Shown: piece by piece, positions 51,669-59,887 of the stretch
Layout: each line of letters starts with the position of its first letter
Numbering within the stretch: the first letter of the stretch is position 1
Source of the DNA: Flavobacterium akiainvivens
GTDB taxonomy: Bacteria > Bacteroidota > Bacteroidia > Flavobacteriales > Flavobacteriaceae
DNA: 64,000 nucleotides
Direction: 5' to 3'
Assembly (NCBI RefSeq): GCF_001278115.1
Contig: NZ_LIYD01000005.1
Location: forward strand, 1-64,000
Program-made: the position numbers and the translations under genes
Notes under the pieces: model-generated
Database searches by the model: none
What the model was told of the DNA's origin: nothing
The model's input: only the letters and a program-made list of their open reading frames with translations

Positions 51669-51851
51669 TGTAATTAATGGTTTTTTTATCAAAGATGGTA
51701 TAAACCAAAAAGGGTTGCGCGGCCAAATATTAAGTTATTTTAATTTTTTTTATAGGTTTGTAAACGTGTATGTTAGCGTTTTAAAAATCCATTCGCTCTC
51801 AAAACAGTGTAAACTACCCTTTAAATAGTTTGTAAGCAGTTGTTTTTAAAG

Positions 51852-51878
51852 ATATATCCTTGCACAATACTGCCATTT
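51852..51878. repeat. 27-bp direct repeat, left copy
   Basis: ATATATCCTTGCACAATACT followed by GCCATTT; identical to 53338-53364. The two copies bracket the 440-aa-frame gene between them. Confidence 0.95.
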
Positions 51879-51881
51879 ATT

Positions 51882-53150
51882 TCAATCGGTTTTAGAAATA
51901 CTAAAAGGATGTTTTTTTGAATTTAATTTAACTTTATCGGTAAAGTCATTATACGTCCAGCCTTGCGTACTTCCATTTACATAGGATCGGGAAAAATAAC
52001 CAAACTTTGACGCCTTGGTTAAAGCGCCCTTATTGTCAAATTTAAAAGCCAGTAAAAAAGTTCCATAAACTTCATCATTGTAGTACTGGTTAAAATTTAT
52101 AAACTGGCCAAAAAAACCGTTATACTCACGGTAGTTTAAACTCTTTATTTCATCCAATAAAACATTTTCATATAAAATAAAGACTATATTTTTGTTTTTG
52201 TCATAGCACTCTGTTATAGCGGCAGGATCCTCTTTAGTGCTATGTTTAAACTTATGATAAACAATTTTGAGGTCTTGATATACTACCTCCCTGATTTCAA
52301 AATGCTCTGTTTGGTATTCTTTAGCCTCTTTTAGGGTATTTGCATAGAAAATATGGTGTAAGGCAATTGTTAATGGGTTTTTAAGTGATGAACTATTAAT
52401 TATTGACAGGATATCTGATTGATTTGGCTCAGACAGCCTGAGATATGCTGATTTTAGGGTAAACTCATCTTTTGGGTTTTTATAAATAACTTCATGGCCG
52501 TCTTTATCTGTTTCTTTTTGGTTTAACGGTTTTCCATTTCCTTTTTCATAACTTACCGTGTAAATATTATTTGAATAAAGTCCTTTACTTACAGATTTTC
52601 CTACGATTTCGCCATCTTCAAAATAACATTCTGCAATTATTTCTTTTCCATTTAAATAAGTAATGATTGCCTTTCCTTGTAATAAGCCTTCTGTGCAATC
52701 AGCTTGAAATATAACTTTTATAGTACTGCTCTCATAATAAGGGTTTCCGTACAATATGCCGCGAATAACAGGAGGAGTGTAGTCAAGCATCAAAGTATCA
52801 ACAATTTTACCGTTAAACTTTTTACCATTATTGTATTTATACAATACAAAGGATTTATTTTCTTTTTTTAAACAAATATATTCTCCATTAGACTCAATGT
52901 AAGGGTTATCGTAAATTCCTTTATTGAATCCGCCATTTAGGGTGTCTGTTCTCCAGCCATCTGCAAGGTTATGGCCGGCAATTGTTTCCCCAAGAAATTG
53001 GTTGTAAGTTAATCCGTCATCTTTAGGAAAAACAGTTTGCAGATGGTCGGGCCCAATAAAATATAGGGGTTGTTGGAGTTTTAAGCTGTCGGGTTGGCCA
53101 TAGGCAATAGCCTGGTAAAAAGTAAATAGTAAAGGTAATACGTTTTTCAT
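51882..53150 (-). CDS. Hypothetical exported protein, weakly MORN/YwqK-like
   Basis: A 422-residue protein with a signal peptide (ends AIAYGQ). The middle part GKAIITYLNGKEIIAECYFEDGEIVGK resembles MORN or YwqK-type strand repeats, but only weakly. I recognise no enzyme motif. The gene is more AT-rich than its neighbours and is bracketed by a perfect 27-bp direct repeat, so it was probably inserted between the small lipoprotein gene and the promoter of the chaperone operon. The ATG at 53150 gives the signal peptide; the frame is open to 53204. Confidence 0.6.
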   Translation of the reverse strand: MKNVLPLLFTFYQAIAYGQPDSLKLQQPLYFIGPDHLQTVFPKDDGLTYNQFLGETIAGHNLADGWRTDTLNGGFNKGIYDNPYIESNGEYICLKKENKSFVLYKYNNGKKFNGKIVDTLMLDYTPPVIRGILYGNPYYESSTIKVIFQADCTEGLLQGKAIITYLNGKEIIAECYFEDGEIVGKSVSKGLYSNNIYTVSYEKGNGKPLNQKETDKDGHEVIYKNPKDEFTLKSAYLRLSEPNQSDILSIINSSSLKNPLTIALHHIFYANTLKEAKEYQTEHFEIREVVYQDLKIVYHKFKHSTKEDPAAITECYDKNKNIVFILYENVLLDEIKSLNYREYNGFFGQFINFNQYYNDEVYGTFLLAFKFDNKGALTKASKFGYFSRSYVNGSTQGWTYNDFTDKVKLNSKKHPFSISKTD

Positions 53151-53337
53151 AGTAATTGGTTTTAGTAAGCCGCCTTTGCAAGTTTGGCTAACGTTTTGAG
53201 GCATGGAGGTTGGTTGGGATTTTACTACTAACGTTTAAACAAAGAATAAAGTCTAAAGTTAGAAAAATTTAGATGCCAGTACTTTGGCTTTTGCAATTAT
53301 TCCTGTTGCGTTTTGAGCCGCCAACCGAAAACTTTAA

Positions 53338-53364
53338 ATATATCCTTGCACAATACTGCCATTT
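53338..53364. repeat. 27-bp direct repeat, right copy
   Basis: Identical to 51852-51878. This copy lies just before the -7 box of the chaperone operon, and its internal TTG (53346-53348) could be the -33 element (19-base spacing). Confidence 0.95.
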
Positions 53365-53367
53365 TTT

Positions 53368-53375
53368 TACTTTTG
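53368..53375 (+). promoter_or_regulatory. Promoter -7 box of the SurA/PpiC operon
   Basis: TACTTTTG matches the consensus exactly, about 85 bases before the first start codon, 3 bases behind the right copy of the 27-bp repeat. Confidence 0.6.
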
Positions 53376-53460
53376 TGGGTTGCAAAAAGCCAGCACCCAT
53401 AATTTTTTGTGCCGCATGGCGTTTACTAACGGTATTATTGCATTATAAACAACCCAAATA

Positions 53461-55458
53461 ATGAAGTTAAATAAAGTCCTTTCAGGCCTGTTGCTTACGG
53501 CCGTAGTACTTTCGGGCTGCAAATCATCTCAGGATGCAGCTGTTAAAAAAGACGTACTTTTTACTATAGATGACAAACCGTATTATACAGATGAGTTTGT
53601 AAGGGTATATAAAAAGAACCTTAACCTTGTAAAAGACGAATCGCAAAAAGACCTTGACAATTACCTTGACCTTTTTGTGGGCTACAAGCTTAAAGTAAAC
53701 AAGGCTTACAAGCTGGGCCTTAACGAAAACAAGCGCTACCAGGGTGAGTTTAAAAGCTACCGCAGCCAGTATGCCAAAAACTACATGACCGATACCGTAG
53801 TGACCGATGAGCTTGTAAAAGAGGCTTATGACCGTTCATTAAAAGAAATACGTGCCAGCCACATACTATTTACCGTTGATGAAAACGCGCTGCCGGCCGA
53901 TACGTTAAAGGCGTATAATAAAGCCGTTGAGGTGCGCAAAAGGGCAGTAGCCGGCGAAGATTTTGCCAAGCTTGCCGGAGAGGCTTCACAAGACCCGTCT
54001 GCAAAGCAAAACGGTGGCGATTTGGGCTATTTTTCGGTATTCAGGATGGTGTACCCGTTTGAAAGTGGTGCGTTTAATACCCCTAAAGGCGAGATAAGCC
54101 AGCCGGTGCGCAGCCGTTTTGGTTACCATATTATTAAAGTAACCGATGTTAGGGATAACCGTGGCGATATAACTGTGGCACACATTATGGTTATGAAGCC
54201 TAAAAAAGAAAATGCCGAAGAGGCTGCTAAAGCCAAGGCTAAAATAAACGACATTTATAAAAAGCTACAGCAGGGTGAAGACTTTGCAGAGCTTGCCAAG
54301 CAGTTTAGCGATGACAAGTCGAGCGCAAACAGCGGCGGTAAACTAAATAAATTCAGCTCAGGCGAACTTACATCTACCGAGTTTGAAGACCAGGCTTTTG
54401 CCCTTAAAAACCCGGGGGACATTACAGAGCCGTTTGAGTCTTCTTTTGGATGGCACATTGTAAAGCTGGTTGAAAAATTCCCGGTGCCGGCATTTGCACA
54501 GGTAAAAGCCGATTATGAAAACAGGGTAAAACGCGATGAGCGCTCAAGGCTTATTGAAACATCTGTAACCGAAAAAATCAGAAAGAAATACAAGTCTAAA
54601 AAAGACAAAAAGGTATATGACGAGGCTGTAGCCACGCTTACTGACAGTGTGTATACCGGTAAATGGTCGCTTCCTGAAAATATTGAAGAGTATAACAATA
54701 AGACGTTGCTTACTATTAATAACGATAAGCAGGTTACGGCTAAAACGTTCCTTACTTATGTAAATGCCCAGCAACGTGTTGCCGCACAAACGGCCAAGCC
54801 GGTTGCTGCTGCCGCTGCTGCATTTTATGATAAGTTTGAAAAAGAACAGCTTACAGAGTATTATGATGCTCACCTTGAGCAGTTGTACCCTGAGTTTGGC
54901 TATACAATGGATGAGTACCGCGACGGCCTTTTGTTGTATGACCTTATGCAAAAGGAAATATGGGATAAATCTAAAAATGATACTATAGGGCTACAAAAGT
55001 TTTATGATGCCCACAAGGCAGATTACCAATGGAAAAACAGGGCAGATGCTGAGGTGTTTTCATCTACCGCAGAAGCCGATGTTAAGCAGGCACGCGAAAT
55101 GCTGCTAAAAGGCCAGGATGTTGCTGCCATAAAAGAAAAACTGAATACCAAACAAAAAGTAAGCGTTATGGAAAAAACCGGCGTTTATGAGCAGGACAGC
55201 AATGCTATACCTAAAGCGGTTGTTTGGAAAGAAGGTGTTAGCGACGTGGTAAAAGACGGTAACTACTACTATGTGGTTAAAATAAACAAGCTGCTGCCTG
55301 CCGGCGCCAAAACGCTTGATGAAGCAAAAGGCCGCGTTATAAACGACTACCAGCAGTATCTTGAAAGCACGTGGGTAGAAGACCTTAAAAAAGAAAGTGC
55401 CGTTAAGGTAAACCAGGCTGTTTTTGAAAAAGTAAAAAAAGAGCTTAACCAAAAATAA
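53461..55458 (+). CDS. Periplasmic PpiC-type peptidyl-prolyl isomerase lipoprotein
   Basis: A 665-residue chaperone. The signal LLTAVVLSGCKSS marks a lipoprotein (Cys about 20). Two parvulin domains follow: RASHILFTVDENALP to GYHIIKVTD (about 135-240) and TVAHIMVMKPKKENA to GWHIVKLVE (about 240-345). A long helical C-terminal region (about 350-665) has no known motif. It likely helps outer-membrane proteins fold. Its stop codon overlaps the start of the next gene, so the three SurA-like genes are translationally coupled. Confidence 0.93.
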   Translation: MKLNKVLSGLLLTAVVLSGCKSSQDAAVKKDVLFTIDDKPYYTDEFVRVYKKNLNLVKDESQKDLDNYLDLFVGYKLKVNKAYKLGLNENKRYQGEFKSYRSQYAKNYMTDTVVTDELVKEAYDRSLKEIRASHILFTVDENALPADTLKAYNKAVEVRKRAVAGEDFAKLAGEASQDPSAKQNGGDLGYFSVFRMVYPFESGAFNTPKGEISQPVRSRFGYHIIKVTDVRDNRGDITVAHIMVMKPKKENAEEAAKAKAKINDIYKKLQQGEDFAELAKQFSDDKSSANSGGKLNKFSSGELTSTEFEDQAFALKNPGDITEPFESSFGWHIVKLVEKFPVPAFAQVKADYENRVKRDERSRLIETSVTEKIRKKYKSKKDKKVYDEAVATLTDSVYTGKWSLPENIEEYNNKTLLTINNDKQVTAKTFLTYVNAQQRVAAQTAKPVAAAAAAFYDKFEKEQLTEYYDAHLEQLYPEFGYTMDEYRDGLLLYDLMQKEIWDKSKNDTIGLQKFYDAHKADYQWKNRADAEVFSSTAEADVKQAREMLLKGQDVAAIKEKLNTKQKVSVMEKTGVYEQDSNAIPKAVVWKEGVSDVVKDGNYYYVVKINKLLPAGAKTLDEAKGRVINDYQQYLESTWVEDLKKESAVKVNQAVFEKVKKELNQK

Positions 55459-56309
55459 TGGCTAAAACCTGGGTATTGTTGCTGTTTGCCTTTACACTTG
55501 CTGCATGCGGGGGTAAAGAACAGGCGGGGCCGGAAACGGCTGCTGCCCGGGTAAACAGTGCCTACCTTGATAAGCAGGAGCTAACGGGTATTGTACCGGC
55601 AGGCACATCTAAACAAGACAGCCTTGCCATTATAAAAGCCTATATAGACCGCTGGGCATCGCAAAGGCTGTTGTATGATGCCGCCCTTGTAAACATAGGC
55701 GATGAAAAGCAACAGGAGCTGGAGCATCTTATAGAGCAGTATAAGACCGACCTGTATACCAAAGCTTACCTTGAAGAAATGGTAAAGCAAAGTGTAGACA
55801 CGCTGGTTACAGAAAAAGAGATTGAAGACTATTATAAGGCAAACAAGGCCAACTTCCGTACGCCCGAAACGCTGGTAAAGCTGCGTTACATCCGTATGGA
55901 AAAAGGGCACCCTAGGTTTAGTGCCGTTAACCAGAAGTTTACCGGCGGGGGCAAAAAGAATATAAAAGCCCTTACTGATATGGCACTTCAGTTTAAAAGC
56001 TATGCCTTTAACGACAGCGTTTGGACCAGTATGAATGATGTGTACCAAAAGCTGCCGTTTATAACCCCCGAAAACCGCGATAAGTATGTTTCGGGTGGTA
56101 TAACCTACCAATATCCTGACAGTACAGATGTGTACCTGGTTAAGGTAGTGCAGGTTATGGGCCCCAGCCAGGCCGCCCCGTATGATTATATTAAGCCTAC
56201 TATAAAACAGCTTATAATAAATAACAGGAAACTGGAGTTAATTAAGAAGTTTCAAAAGGAAATTACAGATGACGCTACTAAAGACAAGAAGTATGAAGTT
56301 TATAAATAA
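55458..56309 (+). CDS. Lipoprotein with SurA-N-like chaperone fold
   Basis: A 283-residue protein with a lipoprotein signal (AFTLAACGGKEQ; Cys at about residue 16). Its helical segment (AARVNSAYLDKQELTGIV, then QRLLYDAALVNIGD) resembles the N-terminal substrate-binding part of SurA/PpiC proteins, but no parvulin catalytic motif is visible. It probably works as a chaperone partner of the genes on both sides: it overlaps the first by one base (ATAATG) and the next by 17 bases. Confidence 0.8.
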   Translation: MAKTWVLLLFAFTLAACGGKEQAGPETAAARVNSAYLDKQELTGIVPAGTSKQDSLAIIKAYIDRWASQRLLYDAALVNIGDEKQQELEHLIEQYKTDLYTKAYLEEMVKQSVDTLVTEKEIEDYYKANKANFRTPETLVKLRYIRMEKGHPRFSAVNQKFTGGGKKNIKALTDMALQFKSYAFNDSVWTSMNDVYQKLPFITPENRDKYVSGGITYQYPDSTDVYLVKVVQVMGPSQAAPYDYIKPTIKQLIINNRKLELIKKFQKEITDDATKDKKYEVYK

Positions 56310-57714
56310 GGCAGCCCTTGTGCTGTTACTGGTAGTTTTTGGCAAGCCTGCCATGGCCCAGGAAATTATAACCGAACCCGTTAAACAACAGGATTCGGTA
56401 AAGCCAAAGCTGCCGCAAACGGGCCGTTTTAAGATAGACGGTGTAGTATCGGTAGTAGGTGATTTTGTAGTGCTGGAAAGCGATATAGATTTCTCGCTTA
56501 TCGAACTACAGCAGCAGGGTATCCCTACGGCAGAAATTACCCGTTGCCAGATTTTGGGCAAGCTTATGGAAGACAGGATGTATGCCCACCACGCCATTCA
56601 GGACAGTATTATTGTAACAGATGCTGAAATTAATGCAGAGGTAGCCAGCAGGATGGATTTCTTTGTGGAAAGGCTGGGCAGCGAAAAGAAAGTAGTGGAA
56701 TACTTTAAAAAACGCGACCTTGAAACCCTGAAGGCCGACCTTTTTGATATCTTTAAAATGCAGCAGCTTACCGAAAGGATGCGTAAAAAGATTGTAGAAG
56801 AGGTAGAAATTACCCCGGAGGAGGTAAGGCAGTTTTATACAAAATTCAAGCCCGAGGAAAGGCCGGTATTTGGTGCTGAGATGGAGGTGGCACAAATTGT
56901 TATAAAGCCCGAAATTTCTGACGCAGCTAAGGAAGAAACCCGCGAGCGCCTGAGGCAGATAAAGAAAGATGTACAGGCAGGCTCAAGCTTTTACAGCAAG
57001 GCGGTACTGTATAGCGAAGACCGTGGCTCCGGTTCAAGTGGTGGTTATATACCGGTAAACCGCAAGAGCAAGCTGGTTAAGGAATTTAAGGAGGCGGCAT
57101 TTAGTACATCTGAGGGCGAAATATCTGAGCCGTTTGAAACAGAATACGGTTTCCATATTATATATGTAGAAAAGGTAAGGGGCCAGGAGCTTGATGTAAG
57201 GCACATACTGCTTAAGCCACGCGTTAGCGATGATGCAAAACGTAAGGCTTTGGAAAAAATAGCACTGATAAGGCAAAGAATTGTTAGCGGCGAAATTAGC
57301 TTTGCCGAAGCTGCAAGGAACGAGAGTATGGAAAAAGAAACCAGGCAAAGTGGTGGCCAGCTTATAAACCCTTATACGCTTGATACGCGTTTTGAGCTTA
57401 CTAAAATGGACCCGTCTATTTATAACGACGTTTCTAACCTTAAAGATAATGAGGTGTCTAAGCCTATTGAAAGCGATGACCCGCGCTATGGCCTTAGCTT
57501 CAAGCTAATGACGGTTACTAACCGTTATGAAGAGCACCCGGCAGACTATGCCCGTGATTATACCAAGATTAAAGACCTCGCCCTACAGGAAAAGCAAATG
57601 AAGGAAATTGAAAAATGGAGCGCATCTAAAATCAAGGATACCTACATTAAGGTAAACGGCGAGTATGAAGCTTGTGATTTTGCCATAGACTGGCTTAAAA
57701 AATCAACCCGCTAA
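56293..57714 (+). CDS. SurA-like periplasmic chaperone with two parvulin domains
   Basis: A 473-residue protein with a signal peptide ending KPAMAQ. FKIDGVVSVVGDFVVLESDIDFSLIELQQQGIP is the SurA N-terminal helix region; two parvulin domains follow (VAQIVIKPEI to GFHIIYVEKV, and VRHILLKPRVSDDAKRKAL to about 385). The architecture equals E. coli SurA, which escorts outer-membrane proteins through the periplasm. The ATG at 56293 is chosen because it yields a signal peptide; it overlaps the previous gene. Confidence 0.92.
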   Translation: MKFINKAALVLLLVVFGKPAMAQEIITEPVKQQDSVKPKLPQTGRFKIDGVVSVVGDFVVLESDIDFSLIELQQQGIPTAEITRCQILGKLMEDRMYAHHAIQDSIIVTDAEINAEVASRMDFFVERLGSEKKVVEYFKKRDLETLKADLFDIFKMQQLTERMRKKIVEEVEITPEEVRQFYTKFKPEERPVFGAEMEVAQIVIKPEISDAAKEETRERLRQIKKDVQAGSSFYSKAVLYSEDRGSGSSGGYIPVNRKSKLVKEFKEAAFSTSEGEISEPFETEYGFHIIYVEKVRGQELDVRHILLKPRVSDDAKRKALEKIALIRQRIVSGEISFAEAARNESMEKETRQSGGQLINPYTLDTRFELTKMDPSIYNDVSNLKDNEVSKPIESDDPRYGLSFKLMTVTNRYEEHPADYARDYTKIKDLALQEKQMKEIEKWSASKIKDTYIKVNGEYEACDFAIDWLKKSTR

Positions 57715-57748
57715 TTTTAGGTAAACAGTAAAATTATTTATAAGTTTG

Positions 57749-57780
57749 AAAAGCCAAGGCATACCCTTGGCTTTAATTTT
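57749..57780 (+). terminator. Terminator after the SurA-like operon
   Basis: AAAGCCAAGG-cata-CCCTTGGCTTT with trailing T residues; it ends 13 bases before the moxR start. Confidence 0.85.
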
Positions 57781-57792
57781 AACCGGTAACCA

Positions 57793-58746
57793 ATGTCAGA
57801 CGTAGCAGCGATACAGAATTTAGTACAAAAACAAGCCGCATTAAAACAGGAAATAGCAAAAATAATAGTTGGGCAACAGGAGGTGGTAGACCAGATTGTG
57901 CTGAGCATCTTCTCCGGCGGGCACGCGCTTTTAGTGGGTGTACCCGGGTTAGCCAAAACCCTAATGGTAAACACCATAAGCCAGGCACTTGGGCTCGACT
58001 TTAAACGTATACAGTTTACGCCCGACCTTATGCCGAGCGACATTTTAGGTAGCGAAATTCTTGATGAAAACCGCAACTTTAAGTTTATAAAAGGGCCTAT
58101 ATTCAGTAATATTATCCTTGCGGATGAGATTAACCGTACACCGCCCAAAACACAGGCGGCACTGCTGGAGGCTATGCAGGAAAAGGCGGTTACCATAGCC
58201 GGCGTGCACCACAAGCTTAGCCTGCCCTACTTTGTACTGGCTACGCAAAACCCCATAGAGCAGGAGGGAACCTACCCGCTGCCTGAAGCGCAGCTTGACC
58301 GTTTTATGTTTGCCATAAAGCTGGATTACCCTACGTTTGCCGAAGAGGTACAGGTGGTAAAAAGCACCACGGCCGATACATCGGTTAAAGTAAATCCATT
58401 GTTTACGGCTGAGGAGATAACCGAATTCCAGCACCTTATACGCCGCATTCCGGTGGCCGATAACGTAATTGAATATGCCGTTACGCTGGTTAATAAAACC
58501 CGCCCGGGCAATGCGCTGAGCAATGATTATGTAAAAACCTACCTGGACTGGGGTGCAGGCCCGCGTGCATCGCAAAACTTAATATTGGCCGCCAAAGCAA
58601 ACGCCGCGCTAAAAGGTAAATTCAGCCCCGATATTGAAGATGTACAGGCTGTGGCAACGGGCATACTGCGCCACCGTATTATAAAAAACTACAAGGCCGA
58701 TGCCGAGGGCATTACCGAAGAAATGATAATCAAAAAGCTGTTTTAA
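57793..58746 (+). CDS. MoxR family AAA+ ATPase
   Basis: A 317-residue chaperone-like ATPase. Walker A is VGVPGLAKT (residues about 50-58), Walker B/sensor region is ILADEINRTPPKTQAALLEAM, sensor 1 is VLATQNPIEQEGTYPLPEAQ. MoxR proteins help assemble or insert metal into partner proteins with VWA domains. The usual DUF58/VWA genes do not follow; the next gene is a small hypothetical. Its stop codon lies in the terminator hairpin. Confidence 0.93.
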   Translation: MSDVAAIQNLVQKQAALKQEIAKIIVGQQEVVDQIVLSIFSGGHALLVGVPGLAKTLMVNTISQALGLDFKRIQFTPDLMPSDILGSEILDENRNFKFIKGPIFSNIILADEINRTPPKTQAALLEAMQEKAVTIAGVHHKLSLPYFVLATQNPIEQEGTYPLPEAQLDRFMFAIKLDYPTFAEEVQVVKSTTADTSVKVNPLFTAEEITEFQHLIRRIPVADNVIEYAVTLVNKTRPGNALSNDYVKTYLDWGAGPRASQNLILAAKANAALKGKFSPDIEDVQAVATGILRHRIIKNYKADAEGITEEMIIKKLF

Positions 58747-58760
58747 AACAGCTTTTTTTG
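58733..58760 (+). terminator. Terminator overlapping the moxR stop codon
   Basis: AAAAAGCTGTTTTAAAACAGC followed by seven T residues: a perfect palindrome containing the stop codon TAA. Confidence 0.85.
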
Positions 58761-58772
58761 TAAATTATAATC

Positions 58773-59162
58773 ATGGAACAAAGAGACCACTTAGAAAAAC
58801 AAATTGAGGCAATGGGTCAGTTTCTGGCGCGGTTGTTCTCAAAACTTGCGAGTAAAGACCTGGCTGCGACAGAAAGTAATGATGTGAACCGGGAGCTGAA
58901 GGAAGAACTGGGGTTTGATGTAGACGAGTTGTTACAAATGACTGAAGAAGATTTTGTACCAACACTGCTCGATACCGGTAAATTTGATGCGGATAACCTT
59001 GAGAAACTGGCTGATGTATTGGCGGAAGTTGCGAGGCAAAATGAAAAGGATCTATACACAAGGGCTTTGCTGATATACGACTACCTTGAGCAAAGTGGTG
59101 GTGTTTATTCAATAGCGCGTAATGCTAAAATTAATGCTATCAGGATACTAAGAGGTGTTTGA
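58773..59162 (+). CDS. Small acidic hypothetical protein (DUF6483-like)
   Basis: A 129-residue helical, acidic protein without signal or membrane segment. The start EQRDHLEKQIEAMGQFLARLFSKL and the later TRALLIYDYLEQSGGVYS resemble a group of short Bacteroidetes and Firmicutes proteins named DUF6483; recognition is tentative. Function unknown. A small membrane-protein gene begins about 35 bases after its end, so they may be co-transcribed. Confidence 0.65.
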   Translation: MEQRDHLEKQIEAMGQFLARLFSKLASKDLAATESNDVNRELKEELGFDVDELLQMTEEDFVPTLLDTGKFDADNLEKLADVLAEVARQNEKDLYTRALLIYDYLEQSGGVYSIARNAKINAIRILRGV

Positions 59163-59197
59163 TTTCGTTGTATCTTTATAACCAACACCTTACCGTT

Positions 59198-59578
59198 ATG
59201 AAAAATATCTATCGCATCATTCCGCTATTGTATTTTACCGGCCTTGGCCTTTTCTGGATTATCGAAAACCTGATGTCTACGGGTACCGTTAACTACATAG
59301 CCATAGTTGTTACGCTGCTTATTGCTACCCGGTTTTTCTTTAAAAACAGGGTGGCGGGCCTCGCTACAGGTGCTGTAATGGGATTTTTTAGTGTTTATAT
59401 GCTGCTGGCCATGCTGTCTGATTTAGCTAAAGCCGACGAATTTACATCGGGTACTTACAGGTTTATAGCTTTTGGCGGAGGGCTGTTTGGTGTTGGTGTA
59501 ATTATGGCAATTTTGCTTATTGCCTATCATGCTAAAAGCAACCAAAAAGATATGGGGTTAGTAAATATACACCGCTAA
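59198..59578 (+). CDS. Small four-helix membrane protein
   Basis: A 126-residue protein with about four hydrophobic segments (LLYFTGLGLFWIIENL; YIAIVVTLLIATRFF; GLATGAVMGFFSVYMLLAML; FGVGVIMAILLIAYH). No family is recognised. The ATG at 59198 gives a normal membrane-protein N-terminus, MKNIYRIIPLLY; the frame is open 39 bases earlier. Confidence 0.75.
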   Translation: MKNIYRIIPLLYFTGLGLFWIIENLMSTGTVNYIAIVVTLLIATRFFFKNRVAGLATGAVMGFFSVYMLLAMLSDLAKADEFTSGTYRFIAFGGGLFGVGVIMAILLIAYHAKSNQKDMGLVNIHR

Positions 59579-59887
59579 TTAGGTATATATTTGCTAAGTT
59601 GCTATATCGGTTTCGGGCGCGTGTAAAGCCATATTTATAAAACGCGTGTTACTAACTCCTTATAATATTAAGCAGATTTCTTACGAATTGTTAAAATTTC
59701 TTAAGAATACTATCAATTCTTAATCAAAAGACTCAAAAGGCTAAAATTATTGAAATATCCTCAGTAAAGTAGAATGTTTATAAATAATAATCTCCCGATT
59801 TTAAACTTTCGCTAAAAATTTTTTAATTGAATTAAGATTGAGTAAATTTACAGACATTTTTAACAAGCGAACATAATTATACTTACT
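59579..59887. other. Long AT-rich leader region before acnB
   Basis: 309 bases without a gene. It contains an exact -7 box TATATTTG at 59586-59593, far upstream, and a TAnnTTTA variant at 59843-59850 that is the more likely acnB promoter. The inverted repeat TTCTTAAGAATAC/ATTCTTAAT near 59698-59725 could form a hairpin. No riboswitch is recognised. Confidence 0.5.
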
